Source: an uncultured Bacillota bacterium
GTDB taxonomy: Bacteria; Bacillota; Clostridia; Christensenellales; UBA1242
Length of the DNA: 61,530 nt
Direction: 5' to 3'
Assembly (NCBI GenBank): GCA_949289785.1
Contig: CASEOW010000043.1
Coordinates: 1 to 61,530 of the forward strand
Part shown: one piece after another, positions 53,199-61,299 of the stretch
Position numbering within the stretch: position 1 is the stretch's first letter
How the letters are laid out: the number at the start of each line of letters is the position of its first letter
Translations under genes and position numbers: made by a program
Notes under the pieces: generated by a model
Seen by the model: only the letters and a program-made list of their open reading frames with translations
The model's database searches: none
What the model was told of the DNA's origin: nothing

Positions 53199-54125
53199 TT
53201 AAATTATATATTTTGCATCTTCTATTTTATCATTTTCTTCAAGTTTTTTTGGAGATAAAATTGTGTCATTATCTACATAAAATCTCATGCCCTGACTTGA
53301 GAAAAACATTACCATTTCAAATATATGAACTAATGGAGAAATAATAGGAAGAATAATAATTATAGAATATACGCCAAGAACTAAAGATAATACTATAGAA
53401 AGAAGAAAAATAATAAATGAAGTAGAGAATACTCTTGCACCTCGTCTTAAAACAGCTCTCATTCCTATATGATAAGATTTTGAAATATTTTGATTATAAA
53501 CGACTTTTGCTGGTGCCCAACCTGCAACAAAAGTTTCCTTAAATGCCATCAATAATGATGGTAGTAAAACAAAAGCAAAAGGCATAATGTAATCAAAAGT
53601 TCCGTTATCAATTCTAGTTAATGCAAACATGCTAAGCAAAATCAAAAAGTTAAAAGGAATAGCATATAACACTTTTAGTGAAGCATATGATAATGAAACT
53701 CTCAAAGTCTTTAAAAATGTTCCTGTAAAACTTTGTTTTTGACATGATGACATATATCCATAAAGCATTTCACAAACTACTACTTTTCCAATATTTAAAA
53801 GTAATGGTAAAATATAGAAAGTCAAAATACAAAAATAAATACCAACTCCTATACTTTGAGTAAAGAGTTCGTTGAAGAATATAAGAACAAAATCAACACA
53901 ACTTGTCAAAGCCTCTGCAATTTTAACCCCTAATATCATTCCGGTATCAGTAACAGCAAGAAGATTTGACTTTTCAAGTGCTAAACTTGCAATATCAAAA
54001 AATGTATTATAAAAAATACATAAAAATCCAAAATAAATTGCCAAGCATAAAATTTGGTAAACTAAAAGTTTCCAAACTTTGTCAAAATTTGCACATAATA
54101 ATTTTAGTGAATTTCTAAACATCAT
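53199..54125 (-). CDS. Polytopic membrane protein of unknown function
   Basis: The 308-residue product has five to six hydrophobic helices: residues 18-42, 90-115, 160-180, 188-205, 245-275. A conserved-looking loop KETFVAGWAPAKVVYNQNISKSYHIGMRAVLRRG, given here as positions 207-240, lies before the last pair. No known transporter or enzyme motif was recognised. An RNase J gene lies downstream and greA upstream, both separated by terminators. The first two codons are both ATG. Confidence 0.7.
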   Translation of the reverse strand: MMFRNSLKLLCANFDKVWKLLVYQILCLAIYFGFLCIFYNTFFDIASLALEKSNLLAVTDTGMILGVKIAEALTSCVDFVLIFFNELFTQSIGVGIYFCILTFYILPLLLNIGKVVVCEMLYGYMSSCQKQSFTGTFLKTLRVSLSYASLKVLYAIPFNFLILLSMFALTRIDNGTFDYIMPFAFVLLPSLLMAFKETFVAGWAPAKVVYNQNISKSYHIGMRAVLRRGARVFSTSFIIFLLSIVLSLVLGVYSIIIILPIISPLVHIFEMVMFFSSQGMRFYVDNDTILSPKKLEENDKIEDAKYII

Positions 54126-54275
54126 ATATATTTAATTCCAAACTTATATTCTTACTATATTATACATTATATTTTCATATTTTGCAAGAAAATAAAAAGA
54201 TAATTTTATAAACAAATGTTTTTTTTGTTGAAATTTTGATTATTTTGAATGTTTTTTTTATTTTTATATTTTTTA

Positions 54276-54307
54276 TAAAAAATCCTTTTATTAATTAAAA
54301 GGATTTT
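54276..54307 (-). terminator. Terminator of greA
   Basis: AAAATCCTTTTA and TAAAAGGATTTT form a 12-bp stem with a 5-nt loop just past the greA stop codon. The A-run on the left supplies the U tract on the minus strand. Confidence 0.85.
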
Positions 54308-54318
54308 AATTTTTTTTA

Positions 54319-54783
54319 TTATTTAATTTCAAGAATTTTGTAAGTAATAACATCACCATTTAGTTTTACTTTTATTTCATCATCTTTTTTATGTCCAAGT
54401 AATGCTGAACCAACAGGCGACATATTGCTTATAATACCTTTAGCTGGATCACTTTCTGTTGAACCTAAAATTTTATATTCTAATTCTTCATCATATTCTT
54501 CGTCATAAAGTCTAACTGTAGAACCAATCTCTACAATTTCCTTTGAAGACTTAGTATCATCTACAACATGGCAAGACAAAAGGATATCTTCCATTTCACA
54601 AATTTCCGCTTCGACTTGAGCTTGCTCCTCTTTTGCAGCATCATATTCAGAATTTTCAGATAAATCACCAAATTCTCTAGCTGTTCCTATTTTTTTACTT
54701 ACTTCTACTCTTCTAACTGTTTTATAGTAATTTAACTTTTCTTCAAGTTGTCTTTTACCTTCTGGTGTTAAAATGTGTGTCAT
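54319..54783 (-). CDS. greA: Transcription elongation factor GreA
   Basis: The protein of 154 residues has an N-terminal coiled coil and a C-terminal FKBP-like domain. Motifs are AREFGDLSENSEYDAAKEEQ (its Asp-Leu-Ser-Glu-Asn tip is at the end of the coiled coil) and the late PVGSALLGHKKDDEI. It stimulates RNA cleavage by backtracked RNA polymerase. The start has AAAAGGAG. It is a single-gene unit. Confidence 0.95.
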   Translation of the reverse strand: MTHILTPEGKRQLEEKLNYYKTVRRVEVSKKIGTAREFGDLSENSEYDAAKEEQAQVEAEICEMEDILLSCHVVDDTKSSKEIVEIGSTVRLYDEEYDEELEYKILGSTESDPAKGIISNMSPVGSALLGHKKDDEIKVKLNGDVITYKILEIK

Positions 54784-54926
54784 AAAAATCTCCTTTTATC
54801 TAGTTTTTTATTTTGAGTTATCAGTTTAATATTATACTCATTTTTTACATTTAAGTCAATAATTTTGTTAAAGTTTAGTATTTTTTTAATTATCTTGCAA
54901 ATGCTATTACTGGAGGATAATTACTT

Positions 54927-55415
54927 ATGTTTACAATTATTTCCTTTATATTATCATTATTAGGTTGTATAAATTGGCTTAGTATTGGTTTGCTTCAGTA
55001 TGATTTTGTAGCTGGAATTTTTGGATATCAAGCAAGTGCGTTTTCTAGAATTATATATATAATAGTTGGCATATCAAGCTTATTCTTAACTTTTAAATTA
55101 ATTAAAGGCAAAGGTGTTTTAAATATTTTTAGCAAAAGGAACAAAAAGAATTTAAAAGAAAATCTTGACAAAATAGGTCAAAGTGACGATTTAGCAAAGC
55201 AAAAAGCTTATTCTAGCAATTATAATGTCGAAGCAGATAAAGATTTTCTGTCAAATCATAACGTACATTCAAACAATAACAAATTTAGAAATAATGATAG
55301 ATTTAACGATTTCGACGAATATGACAAATATGATGGTTATTCAAATACTAGTCATAATTATAATAAAAGAAATGATGGCTTATTTAATGAAGAATTTGAT
55401 GATTATGATAAATAA
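54927..55415 (+). CDS. DUF378 membrane protein with acidic tail
   Basis: The protein of 162 residues starts with the DUF378 pattern (ISFILSLLGCINWLSIGLLQYD) and a second helix IIYIIVGISSLFLTFKLI. These two helices are the whole of typical DUF378 proteins (about 65-80 residues). The remaining 95 residues are a polar, Asn/Asp/Tyr-rich tail, disordered-looking, with several Asp-Tyr-Asp repeats. Such a tail is unusual for the family. It has GGAGG upstream, and stands alone. Confidence 0.8.
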   Translation: MFTIISFILSLLGCINWLSIGLLQYDFVAGIFGYQASAFSRIIYIIVGISSLFLTFKLIKGKGVLNIFSKRNKKNLKENLDKIGQSDDLAKQKAYSSNYNVEADKDFLSNHNVHSNNNKFRNNDRFNDFDEYDKYDGYSNTSHNYNKRNDGLFNEEFDDYDK

Positions 55416-55469
55416 ATTTAAATAACTAATCTTTTGCTATTTAATGATTATATTCATTAGGAGATAAAA

Positions 55470-55553
55470 ATGTTAAAAAATCTTTCAGTTTTCATGCTTT
55501 CTATAATATTCTTAGGTTGTTTATTTTCAATATTGTTTTTCAACCTTTTTTAA
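55470..55553 (+). CDS. Small membrane protein, 27 residues
   Basis: A short ORF with a good ribosome site (AGGAGATAAAAATG) encodes a hydrophobic helix of about 22 residues (SVFMLSIIFLGCLFSILFF) with a Cys. It lies 54 nt after the DUF378 gene and could be cotranscribed. Its size and site favour a real single-pass small protein, but the hydrophobic composition could also arise by chance in T-rich sequence. Confidence 0.5.
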   Translation: MLKNLSVFMLSIIFLGCLFSILFFNLF

Positions 55554-55566
55554 AATAGTTAATTTT

Positions 55567-56022
55567 TTATTTATGATATTTACTGCCACTGGTTATCATA
55601 AAACTTCGATATAATTGCTCTAATAATATAACTCTTGCAAGATTATGTGGATATGTTACTTTTCCAAAAGATAATAACATATCTGCTTTATTTTTTACTT
55701 GTGAATTAACTCCGTAAGAACCACCTATTATAAAAGTTAATTCACTATTATTTAGTGACAATTTTTCTATTGTTTGAGCAAATTCTTCACTGGAAAGCAT
55801 TTTGCCAGATCTGTCTAATAAAATGCTATAGCTATTAACATTTTCTAGAACATTGTTACTTTCTAAATTTATTCCTTTTTGAATATCATCTAATTCTTTT
55901 TGTTGACACTCTACAATTTTTAATTTACAAAATTTCGATAGCCTTTTTACATATTCTTCACAAGCATCACGCCAAAATTTTTCTTTTAGCGAACCTACAC
56001 ATACTAATTTTATTGAAATCAT
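55567..56022 (-). CDS. rlmH: 23S rRNA (pseudouridine1915-N3)-methyltransferase RlmH
   Basis: The protein of 151 residues is a SPOUT-fold methyltransferase, with the family's SILLDRSGKMLSSEEFA and LTFIIGGSYGV motifs and LEQLYRSFMITSGSKYHK as the C-terminal signature. It methylates N3 of pseudouridine 1915 in 23S rRNA. Length 151 is slightly short of the typical 159. It overlaps the CPBP gene by 4 nt (ATGA). Confidence 0.95.
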   Translation of the reverse strand: MISIKLVCVGSLKEKFWRDACEEYVKRLSKFCKLKIVECQQKELDDIQKGINLESNNVLENVNSYSILLDRSGKMLSSEEFAQTIEKLSLNNSELTFIIGGSYGVNSQVKNKADMLLSFGKVTYPHNLARVILLEQLYRSFMITSGSKYHK

Positions 56023-57170
56023 ATTAAAAGCCCCGCCACAAAAGTATATAAAGTTAATGCAATAGTTAAAACAAAAGTAAATATTAAAATAATTTTAATA
56101 TAAGTGTTTATTTTTAATGGTGATTCTTCTTGCATTATTTCATTATCTATTTTACCACTGTTACCTATATTAAGACTTGTTTGTTGATACATTTTATCAA
56201 ATTCATTAAATTCCATCATTTGAGGTATTTTATTTGTAAAATCTCCATTTTTTAATCTATTTATTTCTTGAAGATATGTGTCTCTGATAATTTGATTAAA
56301 CACTGCTTGTTGAAGTTGAGTTATATTTTTCAATGCTGTTTCTTTAAATAGTTTCTTTAATAAAGATAAAAGTGCCATTACCAAAAGAACAATTAAGGCA
56401 AATACAAATAAAAATCCTATTACTGGGTTATGCATTAAATTATAATCTATCCAGCCAAATATATTTCCAAAACCTAAACCGTGAAAATTTGAATAGGACA
56501 TAAATACATTTAAAGCGTTGTTCATAAAATGAATGATTATTGCTGGAATTATATTTTCACTAAGTAATGTTATATAACCAAGTAAAAATCCTATTAATGT
56601 TGCATAAAAAAATTGTTCTATGTTTAAATGTAACAACCCAAATAATAATCCACTTAGAATTATTGCTTTTTTTGCACCTAATGAAGCAAAACTTTTTAAA
56701 AGCATCCCCCTATGAACAGTTTCTTCACAAATCCCCGGCAAAACAGCTGTCATTATTAAGTTTAAAATTAATAACCAAAATGGATAACTAGTCATAGAAG
56801 AAGATGATGAGAATGTATAACCTAAACTTTGTAAAATCAAATTAAAAAAAGAAGCCACAAATATGTTTAAAACATACACTATAATTCCAATTAAAAAAGA
56901 ATATAAAATTGCTTTTTTAGATATTTTCTTATAACCATAAAATATTAAGGTATCTTTTGTTTTTGTTTTTTGTAGCACAGAAAATACAAATACAGATATT
57001 GAAAATAAAAAACCAATTTGAATAAATCCATTTAAAAAATATTTTCCCCATGAACCTAAAAAATCAAAAAGACCAAAAGAAGATAAAATTCTAAAAATCG
57101 AAAAAAGAATTACTATTAAAAAGTAACAAATAGTAGAATTTTTAATTGTTCTAGACTTTGTATTATTCAT
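56019..57170 (-). CDS. CPBP family intramembrane metalloprotease
   Basis: The protein of 383 residues has about eight hydrophobic helices and the CPBP/CAAX-protease motifs. Motif 1 is EETVHRG (Glu-Glu-x3-Arg, with His next to it), motif 2 is FGLLHLN and motif 3 is IHFMNNALN. These Glu, His and Asn positions form the active site in Rce1-like enzymes. A Lys-rich cytosolic domain (KNITQLQQAV to FDKMYQQ) lies between the last helices. It is coupled to rlmH by a 4-nt overlap. The role is unknown; some members process bacteriocins or prelipids. Confidence 0.87.
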   Translation of the reverse strand: MNNTKSRTIKNSTICYFLIVILFSIFRILSSFGLFDFLGSWGKYFLNGFIQIGFLFSISVFVFSVLQKTKTKDTLIFYGYKKISKKAILYSFLIGIIVYVLNIFVASFFNLILQSLGYTFSSSSSMTSYPFWLLILNLIMTAVLPGICEETVHRGMLLKSFASLGAKKAIILSGLLFGLLHLNIEQFFYATLIGFLLGYITLLSENIIPAIIIHFMNNALNVFMSYSNFHGLGFGNIFGWIDYNLMHNPVIGFLFVFALIVLLVMALLSLLKKLFKETALKNITQLQQAVFNQIIRDTYLQEINRLKNGDFTNKIPQMMEFNEFDKMYQQTSLNIGNSGKIDNEIMQEESPLKINTYIKIILIFTFVLTIALTLYTFVAGLLI

Positions 57171-57287
57171 TAATATATTCCCTTATTAAAATTATTGATA
57201 AAAAATATCAACTCAACAATATAATTTATATTGTAAAGCATTAATTTATATCACAAAAAAGTCAAAATTGCAATATTTTTATTCTAT

Positions 57288-58247
57288 TTATTGAAAACTA
57301 AGTATTGTATTTAATAAAAATAAAAAACTTGCAACTGCTATAGAAACATAAAATATAACAGGAATCTTTTCTTTTTGCGTTTCAACAGTATCTTTAGATT
57401 TATGTTTAAAATAAAATCTATCAATTAAAAAGATAACTAAAATGGTTAATATTAATAATAGTATAGATATTACATAAAACCACCATTTAAAAGAAGTTGG
57501 AATCATTGTCCACCCTGTCATATTTGTTATAAATTGCATCAATACAACTAAAAAGTTATTAGTAAAATGAATTATAACTGAAGATACTAATGAACCACTT
57601 CTCACAACTGCCCAAGCCATAATTGAGCCAAGAATAAAAGGATAAATTAATTGTTGAAGATTTTGATGCATTAAAGCAAACATTAATGCTGACAAAAAGA
57701 TAGAAGCAATATCTCCAAATCTTTGTCTTAAACCATTTAATATTATTCCTCTAAAAATTAACTCTTCACCTATAGCTGGTAATATAGCTAAAACAAATAC
57801 TGATAGAAAAAATGTGCCCCAATTTGTAGGATTGATTGATGAACCTTGTAAATTAAAGCCAATTTTTTCTAGTAATAAATCTATGACAGAGATAAAATAT
57901 TGAACTCCAAAAAGAGCTACAACACCTATTATTATCATTAATAAGTAAGTATGCCAACTTAACTTAAAATTTATTTTTATTTCCTTATAATCTATTTTTT
58001 GAATTTTATTGTAAATTATATAAATTAAAAAATAAGATAAACAAGTAAATACACTATATAAAGACAAAAACCAAATATTAGTTGTGATAACACTTGGTGA
58101 AATATTTTTTACACCAGCAATAACATTTGCAATCATTGAAAAAAGTAATGAAATTAAAAAAGGAACAATTAATGCAAATAAAAAGATATTGCCACTATCT
58201 TTTAAATCATAATTTTTTTTATATATAATTTGTTGATTATTTTCCAT
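57288..58247 (-). CDS. CPBP family intramembrane metalloprotease
   Basis: The protein of 319 residues resembles the one downstream, with about eight helices. Its motifs are canonical: EELIFRG, FALMHQNLQQ and IHFTNN. It should be an active intramembrane protease. The two genes look like an old duplication but have low identity. I chose the ATG at 58247, as a TATAAT box lies 6 nt upstream and falls inside the frame of the upstream ATG (58265). Confidence 0.87.
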   Translation of the reverse strand: MENNQQIIYKKNYDLKDSGNIFLFALIVPFLISLLFSMIANVIAGVKNISPSVITTNIWFLSLYSVFTCLSYFLIYIIYNKIQKIDYKEIKINFKLSWHTYLLMIIIGVVALFGVQYFISVIDLLLEKIGFNLQGSSINPTNWGTFFLSVFVLAILPAIGEELIFRGIILNGLRQRFGDIASIFLSALMFALMHQNLQQLIYPFILGSIMAWAVVRSGSLVSSVIIHFTNNFLVVLMQFITNMTGWTMIPTSFKWWFYVISILLLILTILVIFLIDRFYFKHKSKDTVETQKEKIPVIFYVSIAVASFLFLLNTILSFQ

Positions 58248-58253
58248 TTTTTC

Positions 58254-58259
58254 ATTATA
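58254..58259 (-). promoter_or_regulatory. -10 box of the CPBP gene (leaderless candidate)
   Basis: TATAAT (58259-58254 on the minus strand) lies exactly 6 nt before the ATG at 58247, the position expected when transcription begins at the start codon. No Shine-Dalgarno site lies between them. Confidence 0.55.
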
Positions 58260-58368
58260 CAACATTAATATTTAAAATACAAACATAAAACTTAAATATT
58301 ATTATTTTAATTTTTAAATTTTGTTAAAGTTAAATATTACACTTTACAAATTATAAAAAAAATATTAT

Positions 58369-58374
58369 TATAAT
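58369..58374 (+). promoter_or_regulatory. -10 box just upstream of tadA (leaderless candidate)
   Basis: TATAAT ends 3 nt before the first ATG (58378) and 15 nt before the second in-frame ATG (58390). No ribosome site precedes either. A start of transcription near 58381 would favour the second ATG or, if the upstream TATTAT (58363-58368) is the -10 box, the first. Confidence 0.45.
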
Positions 58375-58377
58375 CTT

Positions 58378-58833
58378 ATGAATAAATATATGAAAGAAGC
58401 TTTCAATCAAGCTAAAAAAGCATACCTAAATGACGAAGTTCCCATTGGAGCTATCATAGTTAAGGATGATAAAATTATCTCTAAAGGATATAATAAAAGA
58501 GAAAAAACTCAGAATGCTATCTTGCACGCAGAAATAGATGCGATTATTAAAGCTTGCAACAAATTAAAATCTTGGCGCCTTGATAATTGCAAAATATATG
58601 TTACAGTCGAACCATGCCCTATGTGTGCTGGCGCGATTGCTAATGCAAGAATAGAAGAAGTTTATTTCTCTTGTCATGAAACTACTTCAAATGATAACTT
58701 ATGTGAAAAAATTTTATCAAGCATCAGATTAAATCATAAAGTAAAATTAATAAAAATTGATGATTATGAAAATGACATAAAAGTTCTTTTACAAAATTTT
58801 TTTAAAGAAAAAAGAAATACAAAAACAAATTAA
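58378..58833 (+). CDS. tadA: tRNA-specific adenosine deaminase TadA
   Basis: The protein of 151 residues has the deaminase zinc-site motifs HAE (His50, Glu52) and PCPMC (Cys80, Cys83). The pattern EVPIGAIIVKD is near residue 20 and EVYFSCHE is near residue 112. TadA converts adenosine 34 to inosine in tRNA-Arg(ACG). A start at Met5 is possible, as no ribosome site favours either. Confidence 0.92.
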   Translation: MNKYMKEAFNQAKKAYLNDEVPIGAIIVKDDKIISKGYNKREKTQNAILHAEIDAIIKACNKLKSWRLDNCKIYVTVEPCPMCAGAIANARIEEVYFSCHETTSNDNLCEKILSSIRLNHKVKLIKIDDYENDIKVLLQNFFKEKRNTKTN

Positions 58834-58839
58834 AACAAT

Positions 58840-59502
58840 TTATAAACGATAATTTATTATTTTATCCTTAACTTCTTTAGACACTCTAAAAGATTGCCTT
58901 GATTTTAATATTGTTTGATTTCTTATAAATTTATCTTTTATTTTAGATAAAAAGTTAATCATTTTATTACTATCTAATGTAAAACATTCAGCATAAGTCC
59001 ATGCAATTGCCATTTTAACATAGTAATTTTCATCTTTAATATTAATTAATAAATTTAACGCATAATCTAATTTATATTTTATAATATTTCTCATAATCCA
59101 AACAATTCCCACCCTTTTTGTAAAAGGATTAGATGAATTTAAAAGAGAAATAAAAAAATCTTCATAATCTTGTGTGCCTTTAAGTCTTGAAACAAACATA
59201 TCACAAGTCGCCCAATTATCCACATATTTTAAAAATTTTTTAATTAATTCTATTTTAGTTTCTTTATTTTCTTCTACAAAAGCTATATAAAATCCAATAA
59301 TCAAAGTTTGTTCAAAAAATTCTACTTTCATATCGAAAATATTAACTTTTTCTTTAGCTAATATTTTAGAAAAATTTTCAATATCTTTTGTTTTCAACCC
59401 TTTTATTTTATATTTTGTAAATATAAGCTTTTTATCAAATTCAGCTTTTCTTTTATCAGAACATTTATCTAGAAAATCATAAATTCTTTCATTTAATTGC
59501 AT
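58840..59502 (-). CDS. DNA alkylation repair protein, AlkD family
   Basis: The protein of 220 residues is made of helical HEAT-like repeats. The family signature appears as KYVDNWATCDMFVSRL near residue 92, then KRVGIVWIMRN and VKMAIAWTYAECF. AlkD-type glycosylases excise N3- and N7-alkylated bases. The start is the ATG at 59502 with an AAGGAAT-like site. It is convergent with tadA. Confidence 0.88.
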   Translation of the reverse strand: MQLNERIYDFLDKCSDKRKAEFDKKLIFTKYKIKGLKTKDIENFSKILAKEKVNIFDMKVEFFEQTLIIGFYIAFVEENKETKIELIKKFLKYVDNWATCDMFVSRLKGTQDYEDFFISLLNSSNPFTKRVGIVWIMRNIIKYKLDYALNLLINIKDENYYVKMAIAWTYAECFTLDSNKMINFLSKIKDKFIRNQTILKSRQSFRVSKEVKDKIINYRL

Positions 59503-59594
59503 AATTAATTCCTTTAAATCAATTATAAATAAATATTAATATTTTACAAATTTTTTATTAAAATTTAATAAAAAACTAACATTTAAAATTTATT

Positions 59595-59622
59595 TTGAAT
59601 TATTAAATATTTTTTATATAAT
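59595..59622 (+). promoter_or_regulatory. Promoter of the SDR gene
   Basis: TTGAAT (59595-59600) and TATAAT (59617-59622) are 16 nt apart, 27 nt before the start codon. The ribosome site AAGGAG follows. Confidence 0.65.
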
Positions 59623-59649
59623 ATATAATTATAATTTTAAGGAGATTGC

Positions 59650-60441
59650 ATGAAAAAAGTTGTAATAATTACCGGTGCTAATAGTGGTATAGGACTAGCT
59701 ACTGCAAATATTCTTGCTGATAAAGGATATAAAGTTTATGGAATATCTAGAAACTACTATAATAATGAAAAATTCGAAAATTATCAATGCGATATAAACA
59801 ATTATGAAGAAGTCAATCAAATTTTTCAAAATATTTATGATAAAGAAGGAAAAATTGATGTATTAATAAATAATGCAGGTATAGGAATTGCAGGAGCAAT
59901 AGAACATACAAATCCTAATAATATACAAGAAATAATTAATACAAATTTAACTTCATTAATAATATCATCGTCTAAAATAATACCTTTTTTGAGACAAAAT
60001 AATGAAGGAAAAATAATTAATATTTCTTCTGTTGGCGGAATAATTGCTTTACCCTTCCAGGCTTGCTATAGCGCTACTAAAGCAGGAGTTGAAACTTTCT
60101 CAAAAGCTTTAGCTATAGAAACAAAACCATATAACATTAAAGTTACAGCTATTTTACCTGGAGATACAAAAACTAATTTTACAGAAACAAGAAAAGTAGA
60201 TATAAATAATAACGACCAAGATTTAACTAAAAGAATGGAAAAATCAATTAAAAAAATGTCTAAAGACGAACAAAATGGAATGTCTCCCGATAAAGTTGCA
60301 AAAGTAATTTACAAAGTAATAAAAAGAAAAAATCCACCTCTTAGAATATCAGTTGGTATTGTTTCAAAATTAGAAGTTTTTTTAACTAGATTACTTCCAA
60401 CCAAATTAATAAATTACATAATTGAAAAAATGTATGGATAA
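59650..60441 (+). CDS. Short-chain dehydrogenase/reductase
   Basis: The protein of 263 residues is a classical SDR. It has the cofactor motif TGANSGIG near the start, the NNAG motif (LINNAGIG) and Ser in NISSVGG. The catalytic YxxxK is YSATK after CYSATKAGVE. The length is usual. Oxidation or reduction of an alcohol/ketone with NAD(P)H is expected; the substrate is not known. An AAGGAG site precedes the start. Confidence 0.93.
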   Translation: MKKVVIITGANSGIGLATANILADKGYKVYGISRNYYNNEKFENYQCDINNYEEVNQIFQNIYDKEGKIDVLINNAGIGIAGAIEHTNPNNIQEIINTNLTSLIISSSKIIPFLRQNNEGKIINISSVGGIIALPFQACYSATKAGVETFSKALAIETKPYNIKVTAILPGDTKTNFTETRKVDINNNDQDLTKRMEKSIKKMSKDEQNGMSPDKVAKVIYKVIKRKNPPLRISVGIVSKLEVFLTRLLPTKLINYIIEKMYG

Positions 60442-61200
60442 AATTATAATCATTATTATAAAAAAATCTACAAATTTAAAATGATTTAATAAGCAAACAA
60501 ATACTAATTATATAATTCTTTATTTAATATTATAATTAAAAATTATCTAAAATCTATATTAACTTTTAATTATTGAAGAAAGTAATTTTAAATATAAAGT
60601 AAATTAAAAATACTGATTTACATTAAAAACACAATATAAAAATTTTATATAATAATTTAAAATTACACTACTTTTATTGATAATATAAAAACTATTAATA
60701 AAAAAATATATTATATATAATGTTGTTCTTAAAAAAAATAAAAAATTATATAAATTGCTAAATATATAATAAAATACAGTTGTAATAATTACATAAATAC
60801 AAAATTATTGAAATAATCCAAAACAAATTAAAAAAGTTGCATAAAATAATTAAAATTGAATTATAGTAAAACATTATATGTTATTATATTCACTTCTCAA
60901 AGTACAAAAAAATTAAAAATGGTAAAAATAAATAATCTAATCATGAGTTTTCAATAAATTATATGATAATCTTTAATACATTTGCTAACATATGAGATAT
61001 AACATAAGTATTCAAGACTAATATAAATTATAATAATAAAATTAACTATTTTTCAAACATTACATAACATTAAAATAAATTAAATATATTCTCAGAATTA
61101 ATCCTACTAAAGTTTATTATTTTATAAACAGGCCATCATAATTATATACTGTCAAACAAAACAATTCTAAATTATTAATAATGTTTAATTATTTTATAGA
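60442..61200. other. Very AT-rich non-coding DNA
   Basis: About 760 bases hold no ORF of note, no SD-preceded start and no recognised RNA. The sequence is almost pure A/T, more so than other gaps in the window. No DnaA-box cluster (TTATCCACA) was seen. It may be decayed sequence, a promoter-rich gap or a junction. Confidence 0.6.
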
Positions 61201-61264
61201 GTTTGTTGATCTCGCCTTGATATAAATCAAAAATGTCAACTTAGGAGTTCGAAAATAATTTGCC

Positions 61265-61288
61265 AACCACTTTATTTAGTGGTTTTTT
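61265..61288 (+). terminator. Orphan Rho-independent terminator
   Basis: AACCACT (61265-61271) pairs with AGTGGTT (61278-61284) with a 6-nt loop and six T after it. No gene on the plus strand lies upstream of it in the window, so it may end a short RNA or a remnant. Confidence 0.7.
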
Positions 61289-61299
61289 ATTTATTAAAA

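Noticed and set aside
61201-61262. A tRNA or tRNA 3' end near GGAGTTCGAAAA
   Set aside because: The TTCGA resembles a T loop, but no pairing T stem, acceptor stem or CCA can be drawn.
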